NCBI GenBank assembly: GCA_963790525.1
Contig: CAWBOV010000006.1
Location: 310,001-374,000 of the forward strand
Length of the DNA: 64,000 nt
DNA from: CAWBOV01 sp963790525
GTDB taxonomy: Bacteria > Actinomycetota > Actinomycetes > Mycobacteriales > Jatrophihabitantaceae
Direction: 5' to 3'
Shown here: positions 34,467 through 43,099 of the stretch, in pieces
Position numbering within the stretch: position 1 is the stretch's first letter
How the letters are laid out: each line of letters begins with the position of its first letter
Position numbers and translations under genes: made by a program
Notes under the pieces: generated by a model
Told to the model about the DNA's origin: nothing
The model's input: the letters and a program-made list of their open reading frames with translations, nothing else
Database searches by the model: none

Positions 34467-35900
34467 ATGCGCAGCGTGGAGCACACCCGCAGCGACGGGG
34501 CCGGGGCGCGAGTCGCCTCGGCCCTGGCCGCTGCCAAGGCCGCACCGTTCTGGCTGGACTCGCCGGCCGCGCCCGACGCGTGTGATCCGCTCACCGGCCG
34601 CGACACCTGCGACCTCGCGGTCGTCGGCGGCGGGTACACGGGGCTGTGGACGGCGCTGCTCGCCAAGCAGGCCGAACCCGGCCGCGACGTCCTCCTGCTC
34701 GAAGGACGCACGGTCGGGTGGGCCGCCTCGGGGCGCAACGGCGGGTTCTGCGCGGCGAGCCTGACGCACGGGCTGGGCAACGGGATGGCCCGCTGGCCGG
34801 CGGAGATGGCCACGCTCGAGCGGCTGGGGCGGCAGAACCTCGACGAGATCGGCGACACCGTCGACCGCTTCGGCATCGACTGCGGCTTCGAGCGCACGGG
34901 GGAGCTCGACGTCGCGACCGCCGAGCACCAGGTCGAGTGGCTGCAGGAGGAGACCGAGCTCGCCCGCTCGTTCGGCCACGATGCCGTGTACCTCGACCAG
35001 GACGAGGTCCGCGCGGAGATCGACTCGCCGACCTATCTCGGCGGGAGCTGGACCAGGGACACGGTGGCCATGGTCGACCCGGCCGCGCTCGCCTGGGGCC
35101 TGAAGCGGGCCTGCCTGGAACTCGGTGTCCGCATCGTCGAGAACACACCGGTCGAGCGGCTGCAGCGAGCCGGGCACGGAGTCGTGCTGACGACGCCGTC
35201 GGGCACGGTGCTGGCCGACCAGGTCGCCCTGGGAACGAACGTGTTCCCGTCGCTGATCAAGCGGCTGCGCGCCCTGGTCATCCCGGTGTACGACTACGCG
35301 CTCATGACCGAACCGCTCAGCGACGGTGAGCTGGCTTCGATCGGCTGGCGCAACAGGCAGGGCGTCGGCGATGTGGCGAACCAGTTCCACTACTACCGAC
35401 TCACCCACGACAACCGCATTCTCTGGGGCGGCTACGACGCGATCTACCACTACCGCAACGGCATGGACGCGCGCTTCGACCAGCGCCCGGCCACGTTCGA
35501 GATGCTCGCAGAGCAGTTCTTCACCACCTTCCCGCAGCTCGACGGGCTGGCCTTCAGCCATCGGTGGGGCGGGGCGGTGGACACCTGCAGCCGGTTCTCG
35601 GCCTTCCAGCACACCGCGCTCGGCGGGCGGGTGGCCTACAGCATGGGTTACACGGGACTCGGTGTCGGGGCGACGCGGTTCGGTGCGCGCGTGATGCTCG
35701 ACCTCCTCGCCGGCCACAGCACCGAGGCGACCGAACTGGCGATGGTCGGCTCCCATCCGACGCCGTTCCCGCCCGAACCGCTTCGCTACGCGGCGATACA
35801 GCTCACCCGGCGGGAGATCGCGCGATCGGATCGGCGGCAGGGGAGGCGCGGTCCATGGCTGTCGCTGCTGGATCGCCTCGGCCTAGGGTTCGACTCATGA
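34467..35900 (+). CDS. FAD-dependent amine oxidoreductase (DAO/PuuB-like)
   Basis: A 477-residue paralogue of the oxidoreductase at 28221. The FAD motif is LAVVGGGYTGLWTALLAKQ, with VGWAASGRNGGFCAASL next. The C-terminal FAD contact reads YSMGYTGLGVGATRFGARV. The middle domain has HYYRLTHDNRILWGGYDAIY. It belongs to the DAO family that oxidises amines or N-substituted amino acids; the exact substrate is unknown. The stop overlaps the ATG of the agmatinase-like gene (ATGA), so both are produced together. Confidence 0.88.
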   Translation: MRSVEHTRSDGAGARVASALAAAKAAPFWLDSPAAPDACDPLTGRDTCDLAVVGGGYTGLWTALLAKQAEPGRDVLLLEGRTVGWAASGRNGGFCAASLTHGLGNGMARWPAEMATLERLGRQNLDEIGDTVDRFGIDCGFERTGELDVATAEHQVEWLQEETELARSFGHDAVYLDQDEVRAEIDSPTYLGGSWTRDTVAMVDPAALAWGLKRACLELGVRIVENTPVERLQRAGHGVVLTTPSGTVLADQVALGTNVFPSLIKRLRALVIPVYDYALMTEPLSDGELASIGWRNRQGVGDVANQFHYYRLTHDNRILWGGYDAIYHYRNGMDARFDQRPATFEMLAEQFFTTFPQLDGLAFSHRWGGAVDTCSRFSAFQHTALGGRVAYSMGYTGLGVGATRFGARVMLDLLAGHSTEATELAMVGSHPTPFPPEPLRYAAIQLTRREIARSDRRQGRRGPWLSLLDRLGLGFDS

Positions 35901-36910
35901 CCCGCTACGGACCCCAGTACGGCCCGGACATCACCTTCCTCGGGGTACGCCCGTGCGACTGGGCCGACCCGACCACGTACCCCGATGCCGATGTCGTGAT
36001 CCTCGGCGCGCCCTTCGACGGCGGCACCTCGCACCGCCCGGGCACCCGGTTCGGGCCCCAGTACATCCGCCAGACCTGCTACCTCCCGATGGACGGATCG
36101 CGACCGTCCCTGGCGATGCGGGTGGACGGGTTGAAGGACCTGGAGGTCTTCGACGCCGGTGACGTGGAGATGTTCTCCGGCGACGCCGAGCGGTCCGTGC
36201 GCGATCTGCAGGAGGCGGTGCACGCGGTCACGGCCACCGGGGCCATCCCGCTCGTCCTGGGCGGTGACCACACCATCGCATGGCCGGACGCCGCCGGGGT
36301 GGCCCAGCACCTCGGCCAGGGCCGGATCTCGATGATCCACTTCGATGCGCACGCCGACACCGGGGACATCACCTTCGGCTCGCTCATCGGCCACGGGCAG
36401 CCGATGCGCCGGCTCATCGAATCCGGCGCGTTGCGGGGGGACCGCTTCCTGCAGCTGGGGCTGCGCGGCTACTGGCCCGAGCCCGAGACGCTCGCCTGGA
36501 TGGCCGACCAGGGGATGCGCAGCTACGAGATGACCGAGATCGTGACGCGCGGCCTGACCGAGTGCCTGACCGAGGCCTTCGGAATCGCCCTGGACGACTG
36601 CGACGGGGTCTTCCTGTCGGTGGACATCGACGTCTGCGACCCCGGCCACGCACCTGGCACGGGGACACCGGAGCCGGGCGGGCTCAGCGCCCGGCAGCTG
36701 CTCGACGCGGTGCGGCGCATCGCCTACGAACTGCCGGTGGTGGGCATGGACGTCGTCGAGGTGTCGCCGCCGTACGACCACGCGGAGATCACGTCGTTCC
36801 TGGCCAACAGGGTGGTCCTCGAGGCGCTCAGCGGCCTCGCCCGCCGTCGCCGGGATGCCGCCGACGGCACCACCTGGGATCCGGCGCAGCCGCTGCTCGA
36901 CGGCCGCTGA
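35897..36910 (+). CDS. Agmatinase/guanidino-acid ureohydrolase
   Basis: A 337-residue arginase-superfamily enzyme that hydrolyses a guanidino group to urea and an amine. All manganese ligands are present: GGDHT, DAHAD and DIDVCDP, followed by the PGTGTPEPGG loop. Sequence alone does not separate agmatinase from guanidinobutyrase or guanidinopropionase. The coupled FAD amine oxidoreductase, the permease and the nearby transaminase all suit breakdown of agmatine or a related compound. A strong hairpin lies 28 bases downstream. Confidence 0.88.
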   Translation: MTRYGPQYGPDITFLGVRPCDWADPTTYPDADVVILGAPFDGGTSHRPGTRFGPQYIRQTCYLPMDGSRPSLAMRVDGLKDLEVFDAGDVEMFSGDAERSVRDLQEAVHAVTATGAIPLVLGGDHTIAWPDAAGVAQHLGQGRISMIHFDAHADTGDITFGSLIGHGQPMRRLIESGALRGDRFLQLGLRGYWPEPETLAWMADQGMRSYEMTEIVTRGLTECLTEAFGIALDDCDGVFLSVDIDVCDPGHAPGTGTPEPGGLSARQLLDAVRRIAYELPVVGMDVVEVSPPYDHAEITSFLANRVVLEALSGLARRRRDAADGTTWDPAQPLLDGR

Positions 36911-36937
36911 TCGGACGCGCCCGGCCCGTCAGGTAAC

Positions 36938-36974
36938 CCGGCGGTCGGGCGCTGTGGTTCCGCCCGACCACCGG
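36938..36974 (+). terminator. Strong terminator hairpin after the ureohydrolase gene
   Basis: Arms CCGGCGGTCGGGCG (36938-36951) and CGCCCGACCACCGG (36961-36974) pair at 13 of 14 positions around a nine-base loop. It starts 28 bases after the stop of the rightward operon. No T-run follows, which is common in high-GC actinobacteria. Confidence 0.7.
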
Positions 36975-37235
36975 GGCCCCCTCTGATCCGGCGGAACACG
37001 TACTTCGCCGGAGTGTGGATCGCGGCCGTCATCCGGGACGCTGCCCGGTCGGTGTGCACTGCGTTTATCGCAGGGTTTGGCGAGATTCGCAAGCTTTTTC
37101 GCAGAGAAATTCAGGAGCGCCGCGGGAATCAGTCGAAGAACTCGATCCGGGCTGCCGATATCGGAGATGCCCGGGCGTCGGGCGGGCGGAATGTACCGGT
37201 GTGTCCCGGGTGGATCCGCGGGGGGGGGGGAAGCC
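36975..37235. other. Gene-free spacer with an 11-G homopolymer
   Basis: No gene can be supported here. An AT-richer patch spans about 37060-37125. An unbroken run of eleven G lies at 37220-37230, six bases before the end of the convergent DUF2631 gene. Long G runs of this kind slip during replication and are also hard to sequence. Confidence 0.75.
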
Positions 37236-37532
37236 TCAGCTGCGCCAGGTGGTCTTGCGCATGTGCCGGTCGACGAGGAGACCGATGATCAGGATGCCCA
37301 TCGTGATGCCGATGGCGGCGGTGCCCGCGTGGTTGTAGTGGGTGCAGGTCAGTCCGATCGCGAGCACGACCACGCAGAGCCACCCGGCGAAGCGGGCCTG
37401 CTTGCCGAGGTCGGCGTGCCAGCCCCAGTCCTCGGGCTTCTCGTGCTCGACCTCGTGCAGTTCGAGCTCGTGGCTGCCGGCTGAGCGGACGGCGACGTCG
37501 TCGTGGTCCGAGGTGTGATCGACTGCTGACAT
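37236..37532 (-). CDS. DUF2631 family membrane protein
   Basis: A 98-residue protein that matches actinobacterial DUF2631: ELHEVEHEKPEDWGWHADLG, then two hydrophobic segments (AGWLCVVVLAIGLTCTHYNH and IGITMGILIIGLLV) and a basic end RHMRKTTWRS. Function is unknown; the family is encoded divergently next to dxr in many actinobacteria, as here. The ATG at 37532 removes a spurious Arg-rich extension. A CAGAAT box a few bases upstream could be a -10, giving a very short leader. Confidence 0.9.
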   Translation of the reverse strand: MSAVDHTSDHDDVAVRSAGSHELELHEVEHEKPEDWGWHADLGKQARFAGWLCVVVLAIGLTCTHYNHAGTAAIGITMGILIIGLLVDRHMRKTTWRS

Positions 37533-37598
37533 GGGTCCATTCTGGCACCAGCCCGCACGGCGCGTGCGGCGGCTCGGCGAACTTGTCAGACTGGGGCG

Positions 37599-38852
37599 GT
37601 GAGCCAGCCCCGACACCGCCGCCCGGACCCCCTCGCCCTCGACCCCAGCTACGCCACGGACGGGCCGCGCAGCCTGGTCCTGCTGGGATCGACCGGCTCG
37701 ATCGGTACGCAGGCGATCGACGTGATCCGCGCCGCTCCCGGGCGGTTCACCGTCGACGCGCTCTGTGCCGGCGGGTCGGACCTGCCGGCGCTGGCGGCCC
37801 AGGCGGTCGAGCTGCTACCTGCCGTCGTGGGTGTGCGGACCGCCGACGCCGAGCAGCTGCGCGGGCTGATCGCCGCGTCCTGGCCGGCGGGGCGCGCGCT
37901 GCCCGAGATCGTCGACGGGCCGGGCGCCGCGGCGCACCTGGCGACGCGCGACGTCGACATCGTGCTCAACGGGGTGGCCGGCGACCAGGGCCTGCGCGCC
38001 ACCCTGGCCGCGCTGGACGCCGGGCGGACCGTGGCGCTGGCGAACAAGGAATCGCTGATCGCGGGCGGGCCGCTCGTGCTCGATCGCGCCAAGCCCGGGC
38101 AGCTCATCGCGGTGGACTCCGAGCACTCGGCGCTGGCGCAGTGCCTGCGGGGTGGGCGGGCCGAGGAGGTCCGCAGGCTGATCGTGACCGCCAGCGGGGG
38201 GCCGTTCCGGGGGCGCACGCGCGCCGAGCTGACCGACGTGACGCCGGAACAGGCGATGGCGCACCCGACCTGGTCGATGGGGCCGCTGATCACCGTCAAC
38301 AGCTCGACGCTGGTGAACAAGGGGCTGGAGGTCATCGAGGCGCACCTGCTCTTCGACGTGCCCTACGACCGGATCGACGTCGTCGTGCACCCGCAGTCGA
38401 TCGTCCACTCGATGGTCGAGTTCCACGACGGTTCGACGTTGGCCCAGGCCAGCCCGCCGGACATGCGCCTGCCCATCTCCCTCGCCCTGGGCTGGCCCGA
38501 TCGGATCCCGGACGCCGCGCACGCCGTGGACTGGACGCGCGCGCAGTCCTGGACGTTCGAGCCCCTGGACAACGACGCCTTCGGCGCGGTCGAGCTGGCC
38601 ATCCGAGCCGGGCGCGCGGGTGGCTGCGCCCCGGCCGTCTTCAACGCCGCCAACGAGGAGCTGGTCGCGGCCTTCCTGGACGCCCGCTGTGGGTTTCTCG
38701 ACATCACCGACGTGTTGTCGGCGGTCGTGGAGACGTGGCTGTCCGACGAGCACGCCTCGGCCGGCATTCCGGGTACCGTCGAGGACGTCGAACACGCGCA
38801 GGCGTGGGCCCGGGCGACCGCCCGGACGCTCATCCAGCGCCGCCAGTCCTGA
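37599..38852 (+). CDS. dxr: 1-deoxy-D-xylulose-5-phosphate reductoisomerase
   Basis: Second enzyme of the MEP isoprenoid pathway; converts DXP to MEP with NADPH. The NADPH site LGSTGSIGTQAIDVI, ANKESLI, the metal-binding DSEHSA, the SGGPFRG flap and VNSSTLVNKGLEVIEAH are all present. At 417 residues it is somewhat longer than usual because of an N-terminal extension. GTG start. It is followed by rseP (17 bases) and ispG (46 bases), a standard actinobacterial grouping. Confidence 0.95.
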   Translation: MSQPRHRRPDPLALDPSYATDGPRSLVLLGSTGSIGTQAIDVIRAAPGRFTVDALCAGGSDLPALAAQAVELLPAVVGVRTADAEQLRGLIAASWPAGRALPEIVDGPGAAAHLATRDVDIVLNGVAGDQGLRATLAALDAGRTVALANKESLIAGGPLVLDRAKPGQLIAVDSEHSALAQCLRGGRAEEVRRLIVTASGGPFRGRTRAELTDVTPEQAMAHPTWSMGPLITVNSSTLVNKGLEVIEAHLLFDVPYDRIDVVVHPQSIVHSMVEFHDGSTLAQASPPDMRLPISLALGWPDRIPDAAHAVDWTRAQSWTFEPLDNDAFGAVELAIRAGRAGGCAPAVFNAANEELVAAFLDARCGFLDITDVLSAVVETWLSDEHASAGIPGTVEDVEHAQAWARATARTLIQRRQS

Positions 38853-38869
38853 AGGGGCTTCCCGCACCC

Positions 38870-40201
38870 ATGCTCTACACGCTCGGCGTTCTCGTCTTCG
38901 CTCTCGGGCTGCTCGGCTCGATCGCGCTGCACGAGGTCGGGCACATGGTCCCGGCCAAGCGGTTCGGGGTGAAGGTCACCCAGTACATGGTGGGGTTCGG
39001 CCCCACCGTCTGGTCGAGGAAATCCGGTGACACCGAGTACGGGCTGAAGGCGATCCCGCTGGGCGGCTACATCCGGATGATCGGCATGATCCCGCCGCGC
39101 GAGGACGCCAAGCGCTCGCGCTGGCCGCGCCGCCTCGCCGACTGGGCCGAGGACTTCCGCAACTCCAGCCGCGCCGACATCGATCCCCGCGACTCGGACC
39201 GGGAGTTCTACCGGCTGACGCCCTGGAAGAAGGTCGTCGTCATGATCGGCGGCCCGAGCATGAACCTGGCCATCTATCTGGTGATCACGGTCCTGCTGCT
39301 CGGGATCCTCGGCACCAAGCAGCCCACGAACCAGATCGACTCCGTTGCGCTCTGCGTCGTCCCCGCGGGGTCGACCCTCCCGGACCTCCCGGCCGACGGC
39401 ACCTGCCCGAGCGGCACGTCGACGGCGCCCGCGGCCGCGGTGCTGCGCCCGGGTGACCGCATCCTGGCCATCGACGGTGTGACGATGAAGACCTGGAACG
39501 ACAGCGTGAACGTCATCCAGGCCTCGGCGGGGAAGCGCCTGACGCTCACCATCGTGCGCAACGGCACCCGTCAGGACGTGGCGATCACACCCGTCGAGAA
39601 CCTCAAGTACGCCAACGACGCCGGCACCAAGACGATCACGGCCGGGTTCATCGGGATCGGCATGGTCGAGAAATACTCCGCCGTTCCCGTGCTCCAGATC
39701 CCGGGCAAGATCAACGGTCAGCTCGTCCAGGGCCTGGAGTCGCTGGCGTCCTTCCCGAGCAAGATCGGGAGCCTGTTCGGCACCGTGTTCGAGGGGAAGA
39801 AGCGTGACCCCAACGGTGCCGTCGGGATCGTCGGCCTCGGGCGCATCGGCGGGGAGGTCTCGGCCTCGCACAACATCGACGTCCTCGACAAGATCTACTT
39901 CCTGCTGTACCTGCTGGCGGGCGTCAACCTGCTCCTGTTCTTCTTCAACCTCCTGCCGCTCCTGCCGCTGGACGGCGGTCACGTCGCCGGCGCGCTGTGG
40001 GAGTCCGTCCAACGCCAGCTGGCCAGACGCCGCCGCGGCGCGGTCCGGGCCGGCGTCGGTGGTCCCGCTCCGCCGGGGCGTCCGATCTACGTGGACACGG
40101 CCCAGATGGTGCCGATCCTGTACGGCGTCGCGATGCTCCTGTTCGCCTTCACCCTGCTCGTCGTGTACGCCGACATCGTGAAGCCGATCTCACTGCAATA
40201 G
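38870..40201 (+). CDS. rseP: Site-2 zinc metalloprotease (RseP/Rip1 type)
   Basis: Intramembrane protease that cleaves anti-sigma factors and other membrane proteins. The zinc motif is His21-Glu-Val-Gly-His25 in the first helix, and the third ligand is in NLLPLLPLDGGH near the C-terminus. Between them lie a PDZ domain (LRPGDRILAIDGVTMKTWND) and a second and third membrane segment. The ATG at 38870 follows GAAGGGG and gives 443 residues. The Rip1 homologue in mycobacteria processes several anti-sigma factors, including RskA, so the RskA-like protein at 54727 is a plausible client (inference). Confidence 0.93.
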   Translation: MLYTLGVLVFALGLLGSIALHEVGHMVPAKRFGVKVTQYMVGFGPTVWSRKSGDTEYGLKAIPLGGYIRMIGMIPPREDAKRSRWPRRLADWAEDFRNSSRADIDPRDSDREFYRLTPWKKVVVMIGGPSMNLAIYLVITVLLLGILGTKQPTNQIDSVALCVVPAGSTLPDLPADGTCPSGTSTAPAAAVLRPGDRILAIDGVTMKTWNDSVNVIQASAGKRLTLTIVRNGTRQDVAITPVENLKYANDAGTKTITAGFIGIGMVEKYSAVPVLQIPGKINGQLVQGLESLASFPSKIGSLFGTVFEGKKRDPNGAVGIVGLGRIGGEVSASHNIDVLDKIYFLLYLLAGVNLLLFFFNLLPLLPLDGGHVAGALWESVQRQLARRRRGAVRAGVGGPAPPGRPIYVDTAQMVPILYGVAMLLFAFTLLVVYADIVKPISLQ

Positions 40202-40247
40202 CTCGCCGGGCACCAGGACGAGCATTGTCGCCGTCCCGAGGGCGATA

Positions 40248-41435
40248 ATGGGTCACGTGACCTCCACGCCTGTATCGCTCGGTATGCCCTCGCTCGGAAC
40301 CATCCCGGAACCACCCCCGGTCCTCGCGCCGCGACGCAAGTCCCGCCGGATCAACGTGGGCTCGGTCCCCGTCGGGGGGGACGCGCGGATCTCCGTGCAG
40401 TCGATGACGACGACGCTGACCTCCGACGTCAACGCCACGCTCCAGCAGATCGCCGAGCTGACAGCGGCGGGCTGCGACATCGTCCGCGTGGCGTGCCCCA
40501 GCCAGGACGACGCCGACGCCCTGCCCGCGATCGCCCGCAAGTCGCAGATCCCGGTGATCGCCGACATCCACTTCCAGCCCAAGTACGTCTTCGCCGCGAT
40601 CGACGCCGGGTGCGCCGCGGTGCGGGTGAATCCGGGCAACATCAAGGCCTTCGACGACAAGGTGGGTGAGATCGCCCGGGCCGCCGCGGATGCCGGGGTG
40701 TCCCTGCGCATCGGGGTGAACGCCGGCTCGCTGGACAAGCGCCTGCTGGAGAAGTACGGCAAGGCCACTCCGGAGGCCCTCGTCGAGTCGGCGCTGAACG
40801 AGGCCGCCCTGTTCGAGGAGCACGACTTCCGCGACTTCAAGATCTCGGTCAAGCACAACGACCCGGTGGTGATGGTCCGCGCCTACGAACTGCTCGCGCA
40901 GCAGTGCGACTACCCGCTGCACCTCGGCGTCACCGAGGCGGGGCCGACATTCCAGGGGACCATCAAGTCCTCGGTCGCGTTCGGGGCGCTGCTGTCCCAG
41001 GGCATCGGCGACACGATCCGGGTGTCGCTGTCGGCGCCGCCGGTCGAGGAGATCAAGGTCGGTCTGGCCATCCTCGAGTCGCTGAACCTGCGCCAGCGCC
41101 GGCTCGAGATCGTGTCGTGCCCGTCCTGCGGCCGCGCCCAGGTCGACGTCTACACCCTCGCCGAGCAGGTCACCGCCGGGCTGGAGGGCATCGAGGTCCC
41201 GCTCCGCGTCGCGGTCATGGGATGCGTCGTGAACGGTCCCGGAGAGGCCCGCGAGGCCGACCTCGGCGTCGCCAGCGGCAACGGCAAGGGGCAGATCTTC
41301 GTGCGCGGCGAGGTGATCAAGACGGTGCCGGAGTCGATGATCGTCGAGACGCTCATCGAGGAGGCGCTCCGCATGGCCGAGCAGATGGAGGCCGACGGTG
41401 TCGCCTCCGGCCAGCCTGCCGTGGCGGTCCGCTGA
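40248..41435 (+). CDS. ispG: 4-hydroxy-3-methylbut-2-en-1-yl diphosphate synthase
   Basis: Iron-sulfur enzyme of the MEP pathway (GcpE). The 4Fe-4S ligands are in CPSCGR and GCVVNGPGEA. The TIM-barrel part shows ISVQSMTTT, VADIHFQPKY-like (VIADIHFQPKYVF) and RVNPGNI. Length is 395 residues. The ATG at 40248 has GAGGG five bases upstream; a GTG at 40257 is the other option. It works with dxr in the same gene group. Confidence 0.95.
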   Translation: MGHVTSTPVSLGMPSLGTIPEPPPVLAPRRKSRRINVGSVPVGGDARISVQSMTTTLTSDVNATLQQIAELTAAGCDIVRVACPSQDDADALPAIARKSQIPVIADIHFQPKYVFAAIDAGCAAVRVNPGNIKAFDDKVGEIARAAADAGVSLRIGVNAGSLDKRLLEKYGKATPEALVESALNEAALFEEHDFRDFKISVKHNDPVVMVRAYELLAQQCDYPLHLGVTEAGPTFQGTIKSSVAFGALLSQGIGDTIRVSLSAPPVEEIKVGLAILESLNLRQRRLEIVSCPSCGRAQVDVYTLAEQVTAGLEGIEVPLRVAVMGCVVNGPGEAREADLGVASGNGKGQIFVRGEVIKTVPESMIVETLIEEALRMAEQMEADGVASGQPAVAVR

Positions 41436-41462
41436 CGCTCGCTCGGCCCGGCGCCGCACGCG

Positions 41463-42342
41463 GTGATCTCGGGAAACGGTAGCGTCGCCCAGGTGACCGC
41501 CCTGCGCACCGGCGCACGTGCCCTCGGCGACGCCGACGGGTCGGCTCTGGCCGCCCTCATCGCCCAGGATCCGGTGGGGCAGTGCGTGTTCGCCGCACGC
41601 CTGCGGCAGGTGAACTCGTTGAGTCCGACCCGCCTGGGCGGTCAGGTGTGGGGGATCGGCGGGGACGACCGGGCGCTGCGCGCCGCCTGCTTCGCCGGGG
41701 GCAACCTCATCCCGCTCGGGGGTGACGGCGAGGCCGTCGCCGCGTTGGCCGTCACGCTGTCGCGCCACCGCCGCACCTGGTCCTCGGTCGTCGGGCGCGC
41801 CGAGGCGGTCCACGCGCTCTGGAGCGAGATCGGCCACTCGTGGGGCATCCCGCGCGCCATCCGCTGGGCGCAACCGTTGCTGACGACGTCCACCCTCGAC
41901 GTGGTGCCCGATCCGTACGTCCGGCGCGTCGGTCCCCGCGAGCTCGAGGCCTACCTGCCCGCCGCGCTGGCGATGTTCTCCGAGGAGCTGGGCATCAAGG
42001 CGCCGGCCTCCGGGGCCGACTCGCCCTACCGCAACCGCATCTCCCAGCTGATCTCCGCCGGGCTGGCCTTCGTCCGGTTCGACGCTCGCGGCGAGGTGGT
42101 CTTCAAGGCCGAGATCGCGGCCGTCTCGCGCGACTGCTGCCAGGTTCAGGGCGTGTGGGTGCATCCACGCCACCGCGGGCGCGGCATCGGGACCGCCGGA
42201 ATGGCCGCGGTGATCCAGCACGGGCTGACCCTGGCCCCGCAGGTCAGCCTGTACGTCAACGACTACAACACCTCGGCGCGCGCGGATGTACGCCAAGCTC
42301 GGCATGCGCCAGGTCGGCACGTTCACCACGATCCTGTTCTGA
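41463..42342 (+). CDS. GNAT-family acetyltransferase, frameshifted near the end
   Basis: A GNAT protein with a DUF4081-like N-terminal half. The acetyl-CoA loop is QGVWVHPRHRGRGIGTAGM. The family's usual end (YNTSARAMYAKLGMRQVGT, then FTTILF) is split: the first frame is correct up to SARA, and the rest lies one base over and stops at 42342. The frames join if one base is removed from the GCGCGCGCGG stretch around 42278-42285. Uncorrected, the frame runs on to 42515 with unrelated Arg-rich sequence and overlaps the next gene. Substrate unknown; follows ispG in many actinobacteria. Confidence 0.8.
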
Positions 42343-42420
42343 GACGAAGCCGCGGCCGATACGCGCGGGGCTCGGGCGTGTCGGCGCGCGGGTCGGAGGC
42401 TGCTGTTAGCGTCCGACGAC

Positions 42421-43098
42421 GTGGGTATCGACGCGGTCATCTTCGACTGGGGCGGAACGCTGACGCCGTGGCACACGATCGACGTCGCCGAGGGCTGGGC
42501 CGCTCTCGCCGCTGAGGCGGACGTGGTCGAGCGGCTGCGCGCGGCGGAGGAGAGCATCTGGGTCCGCAGCCGCGACGAGCACCGCAGCGCGACCATGGCC
42601 GAGATCCTGGAGATCGCGCAGTACGAGGCGTCGATCGCCCAGCTGGAGGCCTACGAGCGGTGGTGGGATCAGCACACGCACACCGATCCCGACGCGCCTG
42701 CCCTCCTCGCCGGCCTGAGGGAGCGCGGGATCGCGGTGGGCGTCCTGTCCAACACCATGTGGGACCGGTCCCGGCACGAGCAGATCTTCGCCAGGGACGG
42801 CGTGCTGCACCTCATCGACGGCGCGGTCTACACCAGTGAGATCCCGTGGACCAAACCCCATCCGCTCGCCTTCCGAGCCGCTCTCGACGCGGTCGGGGTG
42901 GCCGATCCCGCGCGTGCGGTCTTCGTCGGTGACCGGCTCTTCGACGACATCCACGGGGCGGCGTCGGCCGGGATGCGGACCATCCTGCTTCCCCACAGCG
43001 ACATCCCGGAGTGGCAGGTCGGTGCCACCACGGGCGATCCCGATGCAGTGGTCCAGCGCCTGGGAGACGTCCTCTCTGTCGTGGACGGGTGGAACTGA
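42421..43098 (+). CDS. HAD-superfamily hydrolase
   Basis: A 225-residue haloacid-dehalogenase-like protein. Motif I is FDWGGTLT: the nucleophilic Asp is present, but the second Asp of the usual DxD is replaced by Gly, as in several non-phosphatase or atypical HAD groups. Motif II is VGVLSNT, motif III the Lys of WTKPHPLAF, and motif IV VGDRLFDDIHGA. An alpha-helical cap domain lies between motifs I and II. Substrate unknown. GTG start. Its end lies two bases before the next gene. Confidence 0.86.
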   Translation: MGIDAVIFDWGGTLTPWHTIDVAEGWAALAAEADVVERLRAAEESIWVRSRDEHRSATMAEILEIAQYEASIAQLEAYERWWDQHTHTDPDAPALLAGLRERGIAVGVLSNTMWDRSRHEQIFARDGVLHLIDGAVYTSEIPWTKPHPLAFRAALDAVGVADPARAVFVGDRLFDDIHGAASAGMRTILLPHSDIPEWQVGATTGDPDAVVQRLGDVLSVVDGWN

Positions 43099-43099
43099 G

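Noticed and set aside
32853..35756. A 967-codon open frame on the minus strand
   Set aside because: It lies exactly opposite the permease and FAD oxidoreductase genes, whose domains are clear. High GC keeps the opposite third frame open. Its product is a His/Arg/Gln/Asp-rich composition with no domain.
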